Positions 50,101 through 60,278 of a stretch of DNA of 64,000 nucleotides are shown here, piece by piece. The DNA is taken from assembly GCF_009730915.1 (NCBI RefSeq), contig NC_052475.1, positions 31,061,016 through 31,125,015 of the forward strand. The letters run 5' to 3'. A program made the translations under genes and the position numbers. The notes below the pieces were generated by a model. It was not told the DNA's origin. It ran no database searches and was given only the letters and a program-made list of their open reading frames with translations. Each line of letters begins with the position of its first letter. Position 1 is the first letter of the stretch. The DNA comes from Dioscorea cayenensis subsp. rotundata (Eukaryota; Streptophyta; Magnoliopsida; Dioscoreales; Dioscoreaceae).

Positions 50101-50565
50101 AGGAAGGATCCCCAGAAGCAACAATCTAGTGCAACGAACCTAGACAACCTGAAATCTTTTGGATTAAGTAATGTGCCATCCTCTGGTGACCCAACTTCAC
50201 TAGAAGTTTCTTCAAAGAAATATAGTTCAAGGGGTGAGGTAAACCTTTTATAAGTTTACTCTTATCTGTTTGAGTTATACCCCAGCTCTCTTTATAATCA
50301 GGTTTGTGGGCTCTCATACTTACGAATTTCTAACATAAATCGTAGTATCAAACAAACATTTAACAGATGAAAATGAAGTTAATTGAAAACTACTCTGCTT
50401 TTGCAACAGGAAATAGCTTCTGTAACATCGTCTGCACTGACTAAGCTGACAAGCAGACTTCAATTCCTCAAGGAACGGCGGGTCCAGCTTGTAAATGAAC
50501 TGCAAAACCTTGATGCAAATCGCACGTCAGCTCCGGAAGGTCCTCTTCCAACCAGCTCAAGATGA
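35199..50565 (+). CDS. Rho/ROP GTPase-activating protein with PH domain, REN1/PHGAP type
   Basis: Plant REN1/PHGAP proteins switch off ROP GTPases and restrict polar growth. Coding exons: 35199-35333, 36331-36367, 37543-37619, 38716-38786, 38866-38944, 39027-39171, 39882-40001, 40575-40652, 40864-40919, 41015-41084, 42386-42470, 42834-43077, 43160-43387, 44384-44752, 44828-44880, 47259-47319, 47427-47510, 47704-47820, 47905-48071, 48704-48773, 49257-49466, 49542-49748, 49843-50238, 50410-50565. All phases agree and give 1104 residues. Order: a short Cys-rich N-terminus (CKTCRCGEGD, CPNC; 1-45); PH domain about 46-165 (GIGWTSWKKRWFVLTRTSLV); RhoGAP domain about 195-395 with arginine finger Arg230 in EGILRQSA; an acidic Asp/Glu tract about 410-455; a Ser-rich linker; coiled coil about 635-745; a Ser/Asn/Lys-rich tail; and a final short coiled coil. 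Intron 2 has a GC donor (AGAG then GCAAGC). It is longer than the Arabidopsis members I recall, mostly in the C-terminal linker. Domain calls are firm; the pathway role is inferred. Confidence 0.93.
37181..37320 (+). repeat. Interspersed repeat copy A in RhoGAP intron 2, possible LTR-end fossil
   Basis: This segment shares ordered blocks with 41407-41545: CATCGGTTAA / CATTGGTTAA, AGTAAA, ATATGAATA, GGGTCT, TAAGCTTTTG, TTGAATC and GTTCTATC/GTTCTATT. The CCCACAT(C/T)GGTTA...TTAAGCTTTTG...TTGAATC order is seen near the ends of some plant Copia/TRIM LTRs, so it may be an old, heavily diverged fragment. No paired terminal repeats or coding part remains. Confidence 0.4.
41407..41545 (+). repeat. 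Interspersed repeat copy B in RhoGAP intron 10, possible LTR-end fossil
   Basis: The partner of copy A at 37181-37320, in the same orientation. It has CCCACATTGGTTAAG, GGGTCTTTCATCC and TTAAGCTTTTG. Divergence between the copies is considerable, which suggests great age or separate insertions of related elements. Confidence 0.4.
43775..44070. other. Candidate nuclear insertion of mitochondrial DNA (NUMT) in RhoGAP intron 13
   Basis: The composition changes abruptly inside an AT-rich intron, giving a GC-richer segment with words such as CTAAGCGCTAGTTGCACC, CATCGGCGTGGACCGAAGG, CGGGAGTCGGAGCTAG and CCTCGCCTTAGCGAGATGG. The texture (no codon structure, GAAGG and CTTCTTCGG words) is that of plant mitochondrial spacer DNA. 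No gene of mitochondrial origin is recognised in it, so the call rests on composition and style and needs a search. Confidence 0.4.
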
Positions 50566-51231
50566 CCTATAAATGTTTACTAGACTAAATCTCCAAATTC
50601 TCGCTTCCAATGTATAGAGCCAATATATATTTGCGTAATGTTGAGCTATTCTTTTTACTGTCATCTAACAACATGAAAAGCTCATCCATGTTGAAGAATC
50701 CTTTTGTTAACTTTTGGTTCCTTTCCTTTTGTACTTTGGATTAAAGGGCACAGCAGTTATATCAAGAAGCATACCAGTTTGCCAATGCCTCAAATGAAGT
50801 ATGCCTTATTTGCTCTCCTGAGTTATTTTTTCAAAATGTTTTTAAAATAAATAATTCTTATATGATTCTGGGATCAATATGTTGTCTGAATCATTCAAGG
50901 GCGGGGCCTCCCCAGCCAGCATCACCATTTGACCGGATTGCCCCTTAGAAAGGGTAGATTGCCGATATGTTTATTTATTTTATTTTATTTAAAAATCTTA
51001 TCTGAGAAATGGCCAATCACTGGTTTGTTTTGACTAAGGTGAAATAAGCCACTTTTAGTTGTTCAGTTGTCCTCACCAATGGATGCTACTTTCATGAGTA
51101 AATGCTGTTAAGACATCCAAAGTATCTGCAATTAAATCTTTTGACAGTTATTTTGGTTTGGAATTGGTGAAGGAGACAACCCATAATAAACTCTCCCAAA
51201 AAGGAAATAAACTATATATATACAAACACAT
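50566..51231. other. 3'UTR of the RhoGAP gene and spacer
   Basis: Probable 3'UTR of the RhoGAP gene for the first few hundred bases, then AT-rich DNA with a short less AT-rich patch (about 50900-50950). No gene recognised. Confidence 0.45.
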
Positions 51232-51504
51232 CTCCCTCCTTCGTTCCTTTTTATCTGTTGTGATTAACCGAATCTCACATACCAAGAAACTTAGTTATTT
51301 CACAAAATTTTATACAAGATTAGTTATTTTTTAAAATTACCCCTAATTTATATCTTCACATTTCTCTCTCATATTTAATTTCAAGAAGAGAATTGAATAG
51401 AATGTTAAGGATAATTTTGAAAAAAAAAAATAATAAATACTTCTTAGAAAATAACAGATAAAAAAAACATAAATTTGTGACAGATAAAATGGAATGGATG
51501 AAGT
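51232..51504. mobile_element. Stowaway-like MITE (Tc1/mariner type)
   Basis: The left end begins CTCCCTCC and continues TTCGTTCCTTTTTATCTGT. The right end read backwards gives CTTCATCCATTCCATTTTATCTGT. These are imperfect inverted repeats of about 26 bp that match the Stowaway CTCCCTCCGT-type end. The interior is AT-rich and non-coding. A TA follows the right end and CA/AT sits at the left, so the TA target duplication is eroded. About 273 bp, a normal size for the family. Confidence 0.7.
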
Positions 51505-52879
51505 ATTAATTTGTGAGGTTTAATATATTTCTTGCAAGAGTGACTGAAGCTTGAGTTCGAGAAAAGATTAAGAAATTTGTATGGTAATTAGATTGTGTTA
51601 AAGAATGGAGAAGAGTTATCAAGAGAGGTGATCTTATCTTGATATAATATTGTATCTCAATCTTCTTTTTTTATATTACATAGTTGGAGGATCACCAACC
51701 CAAAGAATTCATCAACCTTTGAAAAGATATTAATTCTCTCTATAGGTTTGAAAATTTCCTTGGAAACTCAATGGTGGTGAACAATGGTAGATTTATTGAT
51801 TATTTTAGAAGGGAAAGAGATTGTGTTTTATTGGACTGTGGTTGTTTCCAAAGCTGGATAATTAACTCATTCTTTTCCTAAATTTCATCAAAACAAGAAA
51901 AGAGTGACATACATACATATTTATAGTATTTTTGTCTTAGTTTGCGGGAGAGATTCTAACAGTAACATTGACAGATTCCTTCGAGTATCGATAAAAAGAA
52001 TAACTATGAAAATATTATAAAAGTAGTTCAACTATGTAAATTTGAACAAAAACACAATGACAATAAGTAATTGTAGATCATTGATTTTTAAGCTTGAGAA
52101 TTGTTCGATAGTAATCTTATGTCAGTTAAGTTTTCTGAGAAAATTCGAGGACGAGCTTCCTCTCAAATGACTTGAATTTTTCAAGTCACAAACTAATACA
52201 AATCTTGGAGGAATTGCCACCTAGAACCATGTTACAATCATAAACTTGGCCAAGTGAGAATGATTATATCTATTGTATTACATTACATAAAAATCTGAAT
52301 GAATCAGTGATTTTCTGTTGATTCATATAAGGTACATTTGCAATTAAGCAATATAACTACGTCGGAAATTCATTATGCGAAGAATAACAGAGCAGAAAAC
52401 ATCAAAAGAAATTCATTAAGTCACACAAACTAGTGTTTCACAACCCAAGTGTCCAGTGTTCGACTTATTGCCCTAAACCACATTTCTGATCTGATCCAAC
52501 AACCGAAAACATAAGTGCAGAACTTCTTATCAAATCCCAAAATTCTCATCACATTAAATTGCATTAACCATCCAAACCAACATAAATGTAAGCAGGACAA
52601 CAATTTCCATGAAAGCATTAAGCATATAAATCCCTCAACTGGACAACTCAGATAACCAGATCTAATAAGGCGCAAATAATAAACATCAATGTTAAGGGCA
52701 ATACTTATTGCTCTTGCGAAATAATGACCACAATACTGCTTAAAAGGCTCCCCTAATATAGATTTACAAACGCTTCTTTAACAAATTAACAGCAAATTTC
52801 CTTATATTGGGCTACAACAGCAACCCTATTATCCTTCTGTAATTAGAATATTCAGTGTAACAAATACTTCCTAACATAT
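51505..52879. other. Intergenic spacer, AT-rich
   Basis: AT-rich, with no open frame that reads like protein. If the intronless RING gene has a spliced 3' end (see 52880-52963), part of this region could be its minus-strand 3'UTR; nothing in the sequence proves it. Confidence 0.4.
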
Positions 52880-52963
52880 TTATACTTCACATAACCCTTG
52901 GGCTCCTGCTGCTAGGTCCTGTGGCAAGTTCTCTTGTGGATTTTTAATCCAGGCATCACATTT
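52880..52963 (-). other. Coding-like minus-strand segment, possible alternative last exon
   Basis: On the minus strand, directly after an acceptor-like TTTGATAG, 27 codons run to a TAA: KCDAWIKNPQENLPQDL then AAGAQGLCEV. The amino-acid content looks like a real protein C-terminus. It would join in phase 0 to the RING gene upstream if that gene used the potential donor GAG/GTTTGA at its last coding codons, replacing the final Val. The distance is 1.4 kb and no intermediate evidence exists. It could equally be chance or the last exon of an unrecognised gene. Confidence 0.25.
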
Positions 52964-54394
52964 CTATCAAACAATTAATGATAATGAGATAATTGCGGAA
53001 TTCCATACAATAACACACGCAGCTGAGTAAGGCAAAGGGCTAATTTTATCAATTTTGTCTAGTTATGTTTTGGGCTTGCTTAGGAGCTGAATCAAGTTTC
53101 AGAACCCCCAATCAAATTTAAAAATACAATCAAGCCATCTTTAAAATAATTCCGGTACATATCTGCTAGTCAAAAACATTGAAACCACTTTTCACCATGA
53201 AGAAATAATTTTGGGGAAAACAATCAGGGAAACATTGCAAATATGCAGGAAAAACGAAAGAAAAGCTTGGCCATCTTCCAACTTGCACCATTCTGTCAGC
53301 GTTACATGTTTAGAAAATTTGTTAATAAAGGTACATTCACAAACTCTGAACTCAAATTGTCAGCAAAAATCTCAGGACAAAATTAACATTGTAGTTTTTT
53401 TTAATATCATACGAAAGCTACAAATAAGTTTAACTTTACAGAGCCAATAAATGATGGGGTAAGTTCTCGGTAGCCTTGAACAAGATCAAGAAAAGACAAG
53501 AAATATACGAAAATTATGACATATGACAAACCTTTACCCAAATTAGTTAACACAGACCTGAAATAAGTCTAGGACAAGACAACAGAACTAGCAAGAAACA
53601 ACCGGGATACTCAATCAATAAACAAAGAAGGCAGCATCTAATCAACATTTAATAGAAAGAGAAATCTCATGATTGTAAAATCCTATTTAAACATTTAAGA
53701 GTTATTTAGTTCCTTTGCTAGTTTAGGTTTTAAGGGCGAATCAAACAGCACTGTTCCTTATTTGAAAATTCTCCATTACAGTGGAATCACATAGTTAAGT
53801 CATCTAAAGAGTAGAGTAAAATCCACTCTTATTAATAAAAGATAAGTTACTAGCTCAAAAACTCGTAATAAAAAGCGTAACTTTAGTAAAGGAAATCTTG
53901 GTTGGACAATCAAGACAAAGAATAAATATTTGAAAAACAAATATCAGTCACTAGAAAATGAAATCCTATATCCCACTCATGAAACAAAGAACAATGCATT
54001 GATATGAATTCATATCCCGCATGCATGAAATAAAAACCAATGCATTGCTGTAAGTGCCTGCACTCAAGCAAAATATTCTTCAAGAACAATGCAGCCTTCA
54101 AAGAACCATATCAATTTGATCTCAACAGCATCCACAGACCCAATCAAAAACAGCAACAACAATTTCAATGGAACAATTATAAATTCATTTAAAAGATCAA
54201 AGCACCAAGCACATTTAGTCATGTTCAGGAGTCCTAAAGGACCAAAATGAACTGATAGCCTACAGACAGAGGTAGCCTACAGACAGAGGTCAACACTATG
54301 AATTTCACCAAAAAAATTAAACTATATATATATATATCACAAATCAATTAAGCTGCATTATATGAATAAGAAGAAAAAGTACCTCCCACTTCAA
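52964..54394. other. Spacer or 3' region of the RING-H2 gene
   Basis: AT-rich, with many A-rich stretches on the plus strand. A 17-bp unit, TAGCCTACAGACAGAGG, is repeated twice in tandem at about 54257-54290. No gene recognised. It may include the 3'UTR, or a 3' intron, of the minus-strand RING gene. Confidence 0.4.
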
Positions 54395-55402
54395 TCAAAC
54401 CTCAGTGTCCCTCCTTCCCCTCCATCTCTCATACTCTGCATCATCTGTTGGCAACTCGCGCCTGCAAACTGGGCAGGTATTCCTCATTTTGAGCCATGGA
54501 ACGATGCATTCAGAGTGGAAATAGTGCTTGCAAGGCAGTTTCTTCACCTTCTCTTCCAACTCAATCTCATCCTTACAAACAGCGCAAGCCATGCTCTCCC
54601 CCGCCAAACCTTCACCAGCCATAGACACCGACGGAAGCGCCTCCACCACTGACTCCGCCGCCGCAGGCGGCCCTCCAACATCATCATCATCATCATCTAG
54701 GTCCACAAGGACCTCCCATCCATGCTCTTCGTGATTCCGATCATGGTCCACATCCCACACAGTCTCCATGACTTCATCCTGATGGAATTCCTCCCCGTTA
54801 TCCCTTCCATCGATCATCGAGATGAAATCTTGCGCGTCTTCGACCAAATTCATCTGATTGGATTCCTGCATGACACCCCCACCACCGATCAACGAGATGA
54901 AGTCTCGGACATCCTCGTCGGCTACTTGTTCATGATCGGATTCCAGCTCAATCTCCCTGCGGTCGATCATTGAGATGAAGTCCTGCACATCGTCGGTGAT
55001 TTCCTTCTGATAAGATTCACACTCCATATCACCGCCGCTTCCGATCATCGAGATGAAGTCTCGAACGACGCCGGAGACTTCCTGAATATTGGAACCTTGC
55101 TGGACCTCGCCGCTGCCGCCGGCAACGATTTCCTCCCCCTCCCCGGGGCGATAGTCCAAGTCCATGGAGAAGCAATTGAGATCGGCGATTTGGATTTCGG
55201 AGTCGATTTGGGGCTCAAATCGGAGCGCTTGGTCCTCTTGGACCATGTATTCCAAGTAGGGTTCACAGCGGAAGGAGAAGATGCCGGAGTGGGGGGGTAA
55301 GAAAAGGGACTGGTAGCCGAGAGGATGTGGATCTCGCCATGAGCTTCCGTAACAGTGCTCTTCTTCGCCGGAGAAGATGAAGAGATCGTCGAGTTCCGCC
55401 AT
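54395..55402 (-). CDS. Intronless RING-H2 protein (probable E3 ubiquitin ligase) with four DFIS(M/L)I repeats
   Basis: A single open frame of 335 residues starts at the ATG at 55402; the open frame extends further upstream only through a TTG. The C-terminal RING-H2 domain (about 273-313) has CAVC, CKHYFHSEC and CPVC, followed by RRELPTDDAEYERWR, typical of the CIP8/RING1-like cytosolic E3 ligases. The N-terminus is acidic. Residues 115-197 contain four copies of DFIS(M/L)I at Asp115, Asp141, Asp167 and Asp192, each followed by an acidic spacer, so the period is 26, 26 and 25 residues. A poly-Asp run lies before the RING. There is no membrane segment. The repeat is probably a binding module; I do not know its partner. 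An alternative spliced C-terminus is possible. Confidence 0.88.
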   Translation of the reverse strand: MAELDDLFIFSGEEEHCYGSSWRDPHPLGYQSLFLPPHSGIFSFRCEPYLEYMVQEDQALRFEPQIDSEIQIADLNCFSMDLDYRPGEGEEIVAGGSGEVQQGSNIQEVSGVVRDFISMIGSGGDMECESYQKEITDDVQDFISMIDRREIELESDHEQVADEDVRDFISLIGGGGVMQESNQMNLVEDAQDFISMIDGRDNGEEFHQDEVMETVWDVDHDRNHEEHGWEVLVDLDDDDDDVGGPPAAAESVVEALPSVSMAGEGLAGESMACAVCKDEIELEEKVKKLPCKHYFHSECIVPWLKMRNTCPVCRRELPTDDAEYERWRGRRDTEV

Positions 55403-55648
55403 TCCTCTCCAGAGCACAAGAAAAAAGGAAGATATATACAAAGGAAGGGTGAGGGTGAATTTTATTTTACTTTATGACCCCTAACAAATACTCATATCAT
55501 TTCGTACTTTTGAGGGGCTTTTTTTTAAAAAAAAAAATTCAATTAAAATTCCTATCTATATAACTTCTTCATAAAATTATTAATTTTTTTTATTTAAATA
55601 TAATTAAAATAAGTTAATTAAAAAAAAATAGCCAAAGTCACTTGGTTC

Positions 55649-55879
55649 GTCAACCATCGGATAGTCTAATAGTATGACATCAAAATATAAGATGAAAGTC
55701 ATGGGTTCAAATCCCTCTTCTGACAGCACTATTCACCATACTGTTCATACACTATTCACCCGGGATTCTTATATTATTCTCATAATGTACCTATACTGTA
55801 CATTCAGGTTTCAGTACTGTTCAGTACTATTATATTCATATTAAAAGGGCGTTTGTCGTCTATTATTCAAAAAAAAAAA
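55649..55879 (+). mobile_element. SINE, copy 2 (same family as 20687-20886)
   Basis: Box-A-like TAGTCTAATAG, then box-B-like GGTTCAAATCC, then CTGTTCATACACTATTCACC, CGGGATTCTTAT, ATTCTCATAATGTACC, AGTACTGTTCAGTACTATTA, GCGTTTGTCGTCTATTATTC and a tail of about 13 A. A 15-bp target-site duplication AAAGTCACTTGGTTC flanks it at 55634-55648 and 55880-55894 without a visible mismatch, which suggests a fairly recent insertion. It lies about 250 bp upstream of the minus-strand RING gene, so it could be part of that promoter. Confidence 0.92.
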
Positions 55880-55894
55880 AAAGTCACTTGGTTC

Positions 55895-56554
55895 AAGTGA
55901 TTAGTGCTAAGTTCAAATTTTTGTTGAAAAAATTAACTTACATATGATGTTGTACTCACAAGGTAAGGACGCGATTTTAAAACATTAACTCACAAATATA
56001 AAACCCTTAAAAGGTGAAATCTATAAAAACATTAACTCACATGTAATAGAGATAAGTGTTTGTTGCCTTTATTAAAAAAAAAACTAAGTTTTAATTTTAT
56101 TTTTTTTACATTAACCTTATTATAATAGATTAAAACTCCTCTTGTCTCTCTATCAACATTTCTTTTTACTTTTTTTTTCTCGTCTCTAGAAGTGATCATA
56201 TTTTAAAATTTAAAAAAAAAATTGATGACTAGAGTTTTATGAACATATTTTTGGGAGAAAATTTAAACTAATCAGGGTGCTAAGTGCTAAGATGGTAGGA
56301 GAAAATTTCAAGCATTCAGTATTCTCACTATGTGTTGTACATGGGCAAAGACTACTTCTCATTGACTTATGTTAGATTAATTATTAAAAAATTATTTAAA
56401 AAAAAAACTTTTTCAAATGCAGAAAAGAAAAAATTCATGGAGGCTTATAAAACAATGAAAGAAAGAAAAAAAAGTTTCGTTTCAAAATAGCTCATGCTTA
56501 GAATGATTAGGATGAGGGTCATTTTATCGGGTACAGGTTAAGCTTGCAGATGTG
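55895..56554. other. AT-rich spacer
   Basis: AT-rich sequence with homopolymers; no gene, RNA or repeat recognised. Confidence 0.5.
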
Positions 56555-56689
56555 CGAGGCAAGATATCTTGCCTCGGTCCACGCACGCCACACACCCAGG
56601 TCACGTGCCCACACACGCTGACTGGTACGGGCCGCAGGGCCCGGTCTACTTGGGCTTTGTTGACCACGTAAGCCTGAACTCAGGCTTAC
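56555..56689. repeat. GC-rich island bracketed by two 22-bp palindromes
   Basis: A perfect 22-bp palindrome at 56555-56576 (half-site CGAGGCAAGAT) and a 22-bp near-palindrome at 56668-56689 (arms GTAAGCCTGA and TCAGGCTTAC around AC) flank a GC-rich segment. That segment contains a G-box CACGTG near 56603 and TTGACC near 56660. Adjacent is a CT microsatellite (about 56713-56728). Origin unknown; it contrasts sharply with the AT-rich surroundings. Confidence 0.7.
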
Positions 56690-56757
56690 ATACACACTTA
56701 CACAGTTGCACCTCTCTCTCTCTCTCTCACATATACAATTATATCTTATTTAAGTAA

Positions 56758-57470
56758 TTTTTCAATAAAATAAGTAGAAATTTTAATTAAAAATTTAAAA
56801 TTATCTAAATCTATAAACTTAAATCTAAAGGGTTAAAACTAATATTATTAGATAGCTTTTATATAAAATATGCCAAAAAAATTCATGATATATATATATT
56901 GCAATGTAAATAAATTACTCTAAACATACACATATTTTGTTATTATGCCTCAATTATATATTAAAAAGGAGTTAAACTCTTGATTATATATATATAATGA
57001 ATATATTAAACTGATTTAATAAATAAATTTTTAAGAGTACAAAAAAAATTTGTCAAATCTATATATCAAGTTTTAAAATTGTTTATTTTTATAATAGATA
57101 AATCATACCAGAACATGTGTGACTTTTCTAATTATATTACATGTCTTTTTGGTAACGAGAACTCAAAAGTCAAACTATTGATTTTACATATTCCAACGAC
57201 GCATATCTAAGATCTTGAAATGTAATTACATATTCCTGGCAACACACAATATATATATATATATATATAATTTTAAAATATTTCTCTTCATTATAATTAA
57301 TGTTATTTCGTATTTACAAAAATGACTTTAGTTTTAGTTTTAAATACATATAATTATTTTAGAAAAAGTTTTTGAAAAATCTTCGAAATGTATGTATTTT
57401 TTTGTAAATTTTTGGATTTTAAATTTTTAAATAAAATTAAAATTAAAAGAACCGGCAAGAGGGATGGCCC
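56758..57470. other. AT-rich spacer
   Basis: Very AT-rich, with a TATATATA tract at about 57249-57269. No gene or element recognised. Confidence 0.5.
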
Positions 57471-58309
57471 GGCCCAGTACTTGGTTGCACGTTCCGGCCC
57501 GGCTCAACAAGCAAAGCAATCCATGGCCCGTTTGACACCATATACAAGTTAGTACAACCTCCGATAAAATAAATCTAATTGGGCGAAATTTCTCTAGCTT
57601 CTTCTTTTGTGCCCTAATTTAAGAATCCAAAAGAGAGCGAGAGAGACAGAAAGAGGATGGAATCGCCCCGACTTCGCAACGCTTCTTGATCCTTTTCAGT
57701 GTTGATGCTTTATCACGATAACAAAAAAGTTTGAACGACTTCAAATTTAACTGGTCAGTGGTGTTTAAATCTTTATTGTTCCAAATTTTCCTTAGATTAC
57801 GATTATATTTTTTTTTTTTTTGTTTTTTTAATGTGAAAGAGTTCTAGAGTAGTGACTATAGTTTGGTGGAATGCAGTGTGGAATTGATCTGGATTTGTTA
57901 TTTTTTTTTTTCTTTCTTTTTTCCTTTTTCTTGGTTGAAGACTGAAGTAAGGGAATTGGGAGAGCAGGGTGTACGAGCCAGAAGTTTATAGCTGATTGGT
58001 GAGTAAAGTGTATTTTTTTATATATATAAAATAAAAATAAAAAATTGTCGATTGGTATTGTTGGTTTTGTTGCTTGCTAATTGGTAATCAGGATTGTAAC
58101 TGATTTGTTTTGGTTTGATTGTAAACTATTTGAATCCTGTATTATCTAATAGAAACAATTTTGGAGGGAAATCTACCATCTGGCTGATTATGTTGTGATT
58201 TTGATTGCATGATTCTGAATAGCTGTTTTTTTTTTCCTTTGAAATCTCATCTGTTTTACTTATTCTGTTTTCTTCCATACACTTCTATTTTGAAATCTGT
58301 ATGCCTAAT

Positions 58310-58310
<1 letters not shown>

Positions 58311-58368
<58 letters not shown>
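58311..58368. repeat. (CT)n(AT)n compound microsatellite
   Basis: A CT tract passes directly into an AT tract, inside the proposed 5'UTR intron of the FAM32A-like gene. Confidence 0.95.
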
Positions 58369-58370
<2 letters not shown>

Positions 58371-58874
58371 TTGCATTGATGAAGAATGGACTTAATTGTT
58401 GGGAATTTGTAGTTCATGAGTAGAAGTTAAACAACTAGAATTGGAGGCTGATGCTATAATGGGTTTTTTATCATCTATTTTGAAATTTAATCTTCATTGT
58501 ACTTTATCTCTATAGGGAACTTGTCCATTATGTATTGTCAGGATAGACTTGATCTTTAGTTTTCCATCTTTCTATGCTTCTCAATGATAATAGATTTTTA
58601 GATAATCTTTAGCAAAGAATTGCAATGATGTTTATTGCCTTGTTCTTTCATTGAGAGAGCTTTTCTTAATTTGAAATTCTTTTAATTCATTTCAAGATTC
58701 TTCTGTGCGGCAATGGTCTTCAAGGGCCTACTTTCCTTTGTCATTGATCCTAGTTTACTGCAGGTCCTTTATTCCTGTGGGAGATTTTTTGAAGTTTGAT
58801 GGCACATGGTTCTTTCTCATTGTAACTCCTGTTTCCACATTGTGATGGCCAAACATAGCTTGCCTTGATATAAT

Positions 58875-59391
58875 CATAGTTGTCAAATCGTGAATCGAAT
58901 CGTGAATCGGATAGCTCATTTTCCAAACCGGGAATCGAATTCTGAATCAAATGATTCAGAAATAACTAATAATAAGTCTTAAAATTTCATGGAAAATAGA
59001 TTTCCTATATTTTTAATCCATAGTAAAATTAAATGTTTAAATGTCTACTATTAAAAGATGATCATTCACCTATACTTAGCAATTACTCTAGAACTTTGCC
59101 AATGAGAAACAAACAAAAACTAAATAAAAGTCATTTGTGGTAATCAGAATTAGATAAGATTTTAAATTTTTAAAAATTTGATAAGCACAACACAAAAATA
59201 ACCCAAATTTAATGTATTTTTGGAATCGGTGTGAATCGTGTATTGGATGATTCGAATCGAATCGTCCATGAATTGGATGATTTACACTAATTCAAAGTAT
59301 GACCGATTCAAACCCCCGATACGTATCGTGGGGGTTGAATCGAACTGAATCGCCAATACGAATCAGGAATCGGCCAATTCGTACAACTATG
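58875..59391. mobile_element. hAT-type MITE (CATAGTTGT ends)
   Basis: The element starts CATAGTTGTCAAATCG and ends CGTACAACTATG, giving a 9-bp perfect terminal inverted repeat that extends imperfectly inward. Subterminal regions on both sides are filled with GAATCG/CGATTC words, a common feature of transposase-binding ends. GATATAAT at 58867-58874 and GATGTAAT at 59392-59399 form an 8-bp target-site duplication with one mismatch, as expected for hAT elements. Its 517 bp hold no transposase. It lies in the 5'UTR intron of the FAM32A-like gene. Confidence 0.85.
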
Positions 59392-60278
59392 GATGTAATC
59401 CTTCCATATTGTCTTGTTTCTCTTAAGTGGGGTAATAGTTTGGTGGATTTGCACATGTAACGGCACACAAGTGGTTGCTTTTGTATATACACTGCCACAA
59501 AATGTCAATTTCAGCTTCTTTTTGAATTGATGATTTTAATAGTGCCTATATCTGAACCTATAACAGCAGGTAATTAGTAATATGCAAATGGTGCTTGTAA
59601 AGTTTTAAGGCCCATAGGTTCATTGTCATTTTGATTCTCCATGATGATCACTTTGTCATAAGCACATGCAAGAGGCAGAACAAATATATTGAAATCTGAA
59701 ACAATAGGATGTTTGTTGCTTTTAATCATTAAGGTTTATATGATTTAGTTTTCAAAACAAATGTGTTTGGCAAGATATTTGTAAGGTGCTGCCTATTTAT
59801 GCTCGAAATTTGTAAAGCCAGGCTCTTCTTATGTATGTTTCCCAGTTTGCAGATGTCTTTACTCATAATTACAATATCTTGTTGCTTTTGAATGAGTGGT
59901 TGTAACCCTTTACAGTTAGTGTTTCATCAGATATTGCATGGACCTGTAACCCTATTTTGCAGGCATTGGTTTGCATGTTTAAGTTTCATAAGCCAGGGGA
60001 CCTTTAATTATATGCATGCATGTCTTCCAATTCTTCCTTGGTTGTTGAGCTGTTACAATTGACAAACTTATCTGTTTTTAGTGTTGTTCCATGTGCCAGA
60101 ATTACACAACTTACTAGTTAATTGATACTAGGTTCAAATCTATAACAAAGAACACATTGTGATTCTTTCTCAATCCTGACAAACCATAGGGTATGGTATA
60201 AATTATGCTGATATGCTCTTGTCTTCAATGTTCTCCCTGTTTATCTTATTTCATCTGGTTGTCCCTTATCACAGTGAA

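Larger units (their letters stand above)
57471..60274 (+). promoter_or_regulatory. Promoter, leader and 5'UTR intron of the FAM32A-like gene
   Basis: GGCCCA at 57471-57476 and a further GGCCCGGC just downstream precede a leader with GAGAGCGAGAGAGA. A strong donor TTG/GTGAGT at 57999 and an acceptor TTATCACAG ending at 60274 would splice out a 2.3-kb 5'UTR intron and leave the ATG five bases into the next exon. This intron carries a CT/TA microsatellite and a hAT-type MITE. The boundaries are inferred from splice signals. Confidence 0.45.

Noticed and set aside
52430-52675. Minus-strand 81-codon open frame
   Set aside because: It is rich in Cys, Trp, Leu and Met with no domain or splice context, and reads like chance translation of a possible 3'UTR.
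54528-55300. Plus-strand open frames across the RING-H2 gene
   Set aside because: They are antisense shadows of the repeated and GC-rich minus-strand coding region.
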